47,069 bases of DNA from Paenibacillus forsythiae T98 (GTDB taxonomy: Bacteria; Bacillota; Bacilli; Paenibacillales; Paenibacillaceae): the NCBI RefSeq assembly GCF_000520735.1, contig NZ_ASSC01000125.1, forward strand, positions 1 through 47,069, given 5' to 3'. A program made the position numbers and the translations under genes. Every line of letters starts with the position of its first letter. Positions within the stretch are counted from its first letter, which is position 1. Of this stretch, positions 43,424-47,069 are shown in pieces. The notes under the pieces are model-generated. The model searched no databases, was not told where the DNA came from, and saw only the letters and a program-made list of their open reading frames with translations.

Positions 43424-43849
43424 TTAGTCTTCGATCGTGATGCCCATGCTGCGGGCAGTTCCTTCAACCATACGCATAGCCGCTTCCACGGACGCCGCGT
43501 TCAGGTCGGGCATTTTTTGCTCGGCGATTTCACGCACTGCGGCGCGGTTCAGCTTTGCAACTTTTTTCTTGTTCGGTTCGCCGGAGCCTTTTTCTACTTT
43601 CGCAGCGATGCGGAGCAGAACGGCAGCCGGAGGAGTTTTGGTGATGAACGTAAAGGAACGATCCTCGAATACCGTGATTTCAACCGGGATAATCAGACCG
43701 GCCTGGTCGGCGGTACGGGCATTGAATTCCTTACAGAATGCCATGATGTTGACACCTGCTTGACCAAGCGCCGGACCTACCGGAGGCGCAGGGTTCGCTT
43801 TCCCTGCAGGAATCTGCAGTTTCACCATTTTGATAACTTTTTTAGCCAT
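43424..43849 (-). CDS. rplK: 50S ribosomal protein L11 (uL11)
   Basis: A 141-residue protein at the GTPase centre. Signatures are [20 protein letters not shown] and a C-terminal domain ending [12 protein letters not shown]. The ATG at 43849 is chosen over a GTG three codons upstream because GGAGG is 8 bases before it. It lies 71 bases downstream of nusG. Confidence 0.98.
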   Translation of the reverse strand: MAKKVIKMVKLQIPAGKANPAPPVGPALGQAGVNIMAFCKEFNARTADQAGLIIPVEITVFEDRSFTFITKTPPAAVLLRIAAKVEKGSGEPNKKKVAKLNRAAVREIAEQKMPDLNAASVEAAMRMVEGTARSMGITIED

Positions 43850-43920
43850 GAGTGACACCTCCTTGACCTTAATTACTTAACTTCGAACGGCAAGCCGTCC
43901 ATTCACAAGAAACCCTTGCG

Positions 43921-44454
43921 CTATATCTTCTCCACTTGAGTGAAATCCAACTCCAGCGGGGTTTCTCTTCCAAACATGTTCACGTGAACCTTGATCTTAC
44001 TCTTGTCAGCCAAAATTTCTTCCACGGAGCCCACAAAATTCGCAAAAGGACCAACCATAATGCGTACGGATTCCTTGATCTCGAAATCGATCTTCGGCTT
44101 CGGCTCAACCATGCCCATATGCTTCAGAATTTGTTCAACCTCTTCCGGAAGCAATGCGGTTGGCTTGGAACCCGAACCCGTTGAACCTACGAATCCCGTA
44201 ACGCCCGGCGTGTTGCGGACAACATACCATGAATCATCCGTCTGAATCATTTCGACCAAAACATAGCCGGGGTAAACTTTACGCATGACGGCCTTTTTCT
44301 TGCCGTCCTTGTTTACCACTTCTTCTTCCATCGGAACAAGAACCCGGAATATTTTGTCTTCCATGCCCATGGACTCAACGCGCTTTTCCAAATTGGCTTT
44401 GACCTTGTTCTCATACCCGGAGTAGGTATGAACGACGTACCATCTTTTTTCCAT
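43921..44454 (-). CDS. nusG: Transcription elongation/termination factor NusG
   Basis: The protein has 177 residues: an N-terminal NGN domain that binds RNA polymerase (MEKRWYVVHTYSGYENKVK) and a C-terminal KOW domain (VRIMVGPFANFVGSVEEI) that contacts S10 or Rho. AGGTGG precedes the ATG. It follows secE by 21 bases. Confidence 0.98.
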   Translation of the reverse strand: MEKRWYVVHTYSGYENKVKANLEKRVESMGMEDKIFRVLVPMEEEVVNKDGKKKAVMRKVYPGYVLVEMIQTDDSWYVVRNTPGVTGFVGSTGSGSKPTALLPEEVEQILKHMGMVEPKPKIDFEIKESVRIMVGPFANFVGSVEEILADKSKIKVHVNMFGRETPLELDFTQVEKI

Positions 44455-44475
44455 ATCAAGCCACCTAGGACCTCT

Positions 44476-44667
44476 CTAAATAATCGATTCGATCACAAAG
44501 GAAATACCGATGTCCAGAACCCAGAAATAAAGCGCGACAACTACAATTGTACCTAGAACGATCAATGTATAGTTGGTTAGTTCTTTACGACTGGGCCATC
44601 GAACCTTCTTAAGTTCAGTCCAGCTCTCAGTGAAAAAGGAAAACAAAGACTTGAAACTGCGTTTCAC
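44476..44667 (-). CDS. secE: Protein translocase subunit SecE
   Basis: A 63-residue protein with one transmembrane helix (about 33-55) that clamps SecY. The amphipathic SWTELKKVRWPSRKEL region before the helix is the family signature. The start is GTG at 44667, with GGAGG 10 bases upstream. It lies between rpmG and nusG in the usual order. Confidence 0.97.
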   Translation of the reverse strand: MKRSFKSLFSFFTESWTELKKVRWPSRKELTNYTLIVLGTIVVVALYFWVLDIGISFVIESII

Positions 44668-44688
44668 GCCGACTACACCTCCAACAAA

Positions 44689-44838
44689 CTATCTAGTTTC
44701 GCGATGAGGAGTTTGCGCGTTGCAAAACTTGCAAAACTTCTTCAACTCCATGCGGTCGGGATGATTACGCTTGTTTTTGGTCGTCGCGTAGTTTCTTTGT
44801 TTGCAACTTGTACAAGCCAAAGTGATAATTACCCGCAT
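44689..44838 (-). CDS. rpmG: 50S ribosomal protein L33 (bL33), zinc form
   Basis: A 49-residue protein beginning [17 protein letters not shown]. Cys9, Cys12, Cys36 and Cys39 form a zinc site, so this is the zinc-containing paralogue. The ATG at 44838 has GGGAGG 7 bases upstream; a further in-frame codon upstream has no support. It is the first gene before secE-nusG. Confidence 0.96.
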   Translation of the reverse strand: MRVIITLACTSCKQRNYATTKNKRNHPDRMELKKFCKFCNAQTPHRETR

Positions 44839-45202
44839 GCTGTGCACCTCCCGAAACGTTCTCTCGATTCGCAGAACCGAAAGACGCAAAAATTGATCCC
44901 ATGAAAAAAACAGCTGACCGTTCTTTTCGTGGATGGCATCTCTTTTAAAATATAACCAAAGGCACTGCCAAAAGCCTTGACTTTGTTTATATTCAAAAAA
45001 AGCCGCGAATTTGGGCCTACCTAAAACACTTTAGCACAACGTCAAGCCCAATGTCAACGAAAATCCCCGCATTTTTGAAACAACTTGTCCAAGCGTGTCC
45101 GCATTCCTTATTCTCCAGCCTTCACTTGCATCCGCCGGTCTGCTATCCAGTATGATATATTTCCGCTATAGTTAAACCATCCGACAATTCGCCAATTAAA
45201 AA
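44839..45202 (-). other. Promoter and long leader upstream of rpmG
   Basis: These 364 bases contain no gene. They hold the rpmG promoter (45028-45057) and a leader of about 180 bases with weak hairpins, one pairing CAAGGC with GCCUUUG near 44960-44985. The remainder up to the sigH terminator shows nothing I recognise. Confidence 0.6.
45028..45057 (-). promoter_or_regulatory. Sigma-A promoter of rpmG-secE-nusG
   Basis: Minus-strand TTGACA (45057-45052), an 18-base spacer and TAAAGT (45033-45028), with TGC just before the -10 (extended -10 form). Confidence 0.72.
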
Positions 45203-45222
45203 AAGACTCGTATACGAGCCTT
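45203..45222 (-). terminator. Terminator of sigH
   Basis: Eight-base arms (45203-45210 and 45215-45222) around a TATA loop, followed on the minus strand by five or more T. It lies 27 bases after the sigH stop. Confidence 0.85.
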
Positions 45223-45248
45223 TCCGGTTCATATTATAACACTAGTTG

Positions 45249-45896
45249 TCACGCATTGTCACGCACTTCCAGATATCTTTCGAGTTTCCGCTTCACCCGC
45301 TGCAAAGCGTTGTCAATCGACTTCACATGACGCTTCAAATCCTCGGCGATCTCCTGATAGGATCTTCCGTCGAGATAGAGCATCAGCACCTTGCGCTCCA
45401 AATCACTGAGAATTTCGGCCATCTTGTCCTCAAGTCCGATGAATTCCTCCTGATTGATAATCAGCTCTTCAGGGTCCAGCACCTGCGAGCCGCAAATGAC
45501 ATCCATCAAGGTACGATCCGAATCCTCATCGTAAATCGGCTTGTCCAAAGAGACGTAAGAGTTGAGCGGAATATGCTTCTGGCGTGTAGCCGTCTTGATG
45601 GCAGTAATAATCTGCCGGGTAATGCACAGCTCGGCGAACGCCTTGAACGAAGACAACTTGTCGCCCTTGAAATCACGAATCGCCTTGTAAAGGCCGATCA
45701 TGCCTTCCTGCACAATGTCCTCACGGTCCGCTCCGATCAGAAAATAAGACCGGGCCTTGGCGCGCACAAAATTGCGGTATTTGTTGATCAGATGTTCCAA
45801 AGCGCCACCGTCTCCGCCCCGAAAAGCTTCGACGATGTCTTCGTCGCTTATGAATTCATACTCGGAAAGCATTAGTTCCTTGAGGTCGACACTCAC
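45249..45896 (-). CDS. sigH: RNA polymerase sigma factor SigH (Spo0H)
   Basis: A 215-residue sigma-70-family factor. Region 2 has RAKARSYFLIGADREDIVQE and GMIGLYKAIRDF; region 4 has the helix-turn-helix RSYQEIAEDLKRHVKSIDNA. SigH directs post-exponential and early sporulation genes, including those of the phosphorelay. The GTG at 45896 is 7 bases from GGGGGG and gives the usual N terminus (MSVDLKELMLSEYEF); the frame is open 11 codons further. It follows rae1 and has its own promoter in a 165-base gap. Confidence 0.95.
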   Translation of the reverse strand: MSVDLKELMLSEYEFISDEDIVEAFRGGDGGALEHLINKYRNFVRAKARSYFLIGADREDIVQEGMIGLYKAIRDFKGDKLSSFKAFAELCITRQIITAIKTATRQKHIPLNSYVSLDKPIYDEDSDRTLMDVICGSQVLDPEELIINQEEFIGLEDKMAEILSDLERKVLMLYLDGRSYQEIAEDLKRHVKSIDNALQRVKRKLERYLEVRDNA

Positions 45897-45953
45897 CAAG
45901 AATCCCCCCGGCTGCAACGCAGGACGCATCGTTACTTCGTGAAATATACGAAC

Positions 45954-45983
45954 AGTATATATTACGTTACCTTACACCGTCAA
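45954..45983 (-). promoter_or_regulatory. Sigma-A promoter of sigH
   Basis: Minus-strand TTGACG (45983-45978), an 18-base spacer and TATACT (45959-45954); TATATA at 16 bases is an alternative -10. In B. subtilis sigH is read by sigma-A and held down by AbrB, and the AT-rich surroundings allow this, but no site can be fixed. Confidence 0.65.
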
Positions 45984-46061
45984 CAATCGTTTAACCAAGT
46001 ACCAATCATCAATAACAAATAATTACAGTTTCACGGAACTTCTCTGACATGATCCCAAGAA

Positions 46062-46583
46062 TTATTGTCTCCGCCAATCTTCAAGCCGGCTGCGTACTTC
46101 CGGCGTCAGCTTGTCCTCAAGGGTATGCCGGGAGGAGCGGGTATTGCGCGGTTCGATGGTCTTTTTGACCTCCCGCTGCATCTCCTCCACTTCCAGTCGA
46201 AGCTCCCTGGCCGAAACGCGCAGCGCTCCCTGCGCAAAGATGACATGCTGCTCGGTTGAATCGCTGGTTGCCACATAAATTTGCCGTCGGCGGTGGCTGT
46301 ACTCTCCCACCAGACGCTCGATGCACTCATCCGCCGTTTCTTTTTCCTTCGTGAAATAGACTTGAACTTTGCCCTGGACAAAAGAACGTCCAAGACCCGG
46401 CACCCGGTAGGCGTCAAATACGGCGATCACACGCCTGCCGGAATAAGCCTGATAATCGGCGAGCATATTCAAGAGCCGGTCGCGCGCTTCCTGCATGCCG
46501 GTTTGGGAGAGCGCGGCAAGCTCCGGCCAGCCGCCGATCATATTGTATCCGTCCACCAGCAGCACATCGCGCAGGTCCTTCAT
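46062..46583 (-). CDS. rae1: Ribosome-associated endoribonuclease Rae1 (YacP family)
   Basis: A 173-residue NYN/PIN-like nuclease. Acidic residues of the active site are in LLVDGYNMIGGW, AVFDAYRVPG, ETADECIERLV and YVATSDSTEQ. B. subtilis Rae1 (YacP) cleaves mRNA in the ribosomal A site. The ATG at 46583 follows the rlmB stop by 2 bases, so translation is likely coupled; the open frame extends upstream only as overlap with rlmB. A C-terminal helical, charged tail is present. Confidence 0.92.
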   Translation of the reverse strand: MKDLRDVLLVDGYNMIGGWPELAALSQTGMQEARDRLLNMLADYQAYSGRRVIAVFDAYRVPGLGRSFVQGKVQVYFTKEKETADECIERLVGEYSHRRRQIYVATSDSTEQHVIFAQGALRVSARELRLEVEEMQREVKKTIEPRNTRSSRHTLEDKLTPEVRSRLEDWRRQ

Positions 46584-46585
46584 CG

Positions 46586-47069
46586 CTATTCCAGCCCGCG
46601 ACGGCGCCGAAGCACCTCGTACATAATGACGCCCGCGGCTACGGAAGCATTGAGCGAGTTGATCCGGCCAAGCATCGGAAGCTTCAGCAGAACATCGCAT
46701 TTTTCGCGGATCAGTCGGCCCATGCCCTTGTTCTCGTTCCCGATCACTACCGCCACCGGGCCGGTAAAGATGTCGGAGCCGAACAAATTCTGATCCGTAT
46801 CGACATCCGTCCCGACAACCCAAATTCCAAGCTCCTTCAGCCGGTCGATCGTCTGTCCGAGGTTGGTTACCCGCGCAACCGGCACATATTCAACCGCGCC
46901 GGCGGAAGTCCTCGATACCGTGGCCGTGATTTGCGCGGAACGCCGCTTGGGCACAACTACGCCGTGCACCCCGGTGCAGTCGGCGGTACGGAGGATGGAG
47001 CCAAGGTTATGCGGATCTTCGATTTCGTCCAGCAGCAGAAGGAACGGCGGCTCTCCCTTCGCTTCGGCT
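46586..47069 (-). CDS. rlmB: 23S rRNA 2'-O-methyltransferase RlmB/TrmH family, 5' end beyond the window
   Basis: The C-terminal 160 residues of a SPOUT methyltransferase; the gene continues past the right edge. Visible motifs are LDEIEDPHNLGSILRTAD (motif 1 region), GNENKGMGR (motif 2) and LPMLGRINSLNASVA (motif 3) with the catalytic and SAM-binding knot. RlmB methylates G2251 of 23S rRNA in E. coli; the order rlmB-rae1-sigH supports this orthologue. The in-frame GTG at 46969 is internal and not a start. Confidence 0.93.
   Translation of the reverse strand, partial: AEAKGEPPFLLLLDEIEDPHNLGSILRTADCTGVHGVVVPKRRSAQITATVSRTSAGAVEYVPVARVTNLGQTIDRLKELGIWVVGTDVDTDQNLFGSDIFTGPVAVVIGNENKGMGRLIREKCDVLLKLPMLGRINSLNASVAAGVIMYEVLRRRRGLE

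Noticed and set aside
46584-46823. An 80-residue N-terminal extension of Rae1
   Set aside because: It overlaps rlmB in another frame; the NYN domain begins right at the ATG at 46583, 2 bases after the rlmB stop.

Overview
The window is chromosomal DNA of a spore-forming Firmicute, most like Paenibacillus or a close relative. This rests on protein sequence character, strong GGAGG ribosome binding sites, TTG/GTG starts on core genes, and a gene order that follows the Bacillus subtilis rlmB-rae1-sigH to rrn segment almost gene for gene. Nearly everything is on the minus strand, so transcription runs from the right end to the left. The only plus-strand genes are pdaB and gerD, which are also inverted in B. 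subtilis.

In transcription order, the right end holds rlmB (cut by the window edge), rae1 and sigH. Then come rpmG-secE-nusG-rplK-rplA, rplJ-rplL behind an L10 leader, an RsmC-like methyltransferase, and rpoB-rpoC. Next is the str cluster: L7Ae-like protein, rpsL, rpsG, fusA, tuf. A globin-coupled chemotaxis receptor (HemAT type) sits between tuf and rpsJ. The full S10-spc-alpha cluster follows, from rpsJ to rplQ, including secY, adk, map, a KOW-domain protein, infA and rpmJ. truA comes next without the EcfA1-EcfA2-EcfT genes usually found between rplQ and truA. rplM-rpsI follow behind an L13 leader.

The left 8.5 kb is a mixed metabolic and sporulation neighbourhood: cysH-sat (sulfate assimilation), cwlD (cortex), salA/mrp, gerD (germination lipoprotein), kbaA (KinB signalling), a PPK2 polyphosphate kinase, pdaB, a SpoIIM-family membrane protein and a 76-residue conserved hypothetical. 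The first ~190 bases read on the minus strand as two tandem rRNA promoters and a pre-16S leader, so an rrn operon probably begins just off the left edge.

Most of the window is core gene-expression machinery: ribosomal proteins, RNA polymerase subunits, elongation factors, Sec translocon and nucleotide supply. No CRISPR array, transposon, prophage or tRNA was seen, and no wholly new multi-gene system. The less expected signals are regulatory. They include a cwlD hairpin whose 3' arm carries the ribosome binding site while a sigma-E-like promoter fires from inside it, a terminator-like attenuator in a long rpoB leader, a structured S10 leader, tandem hairpin repeats between infA and rpmJ, and a candidate L1 site. 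All starts, promoters and structures were read by eye; no search or folding was run.
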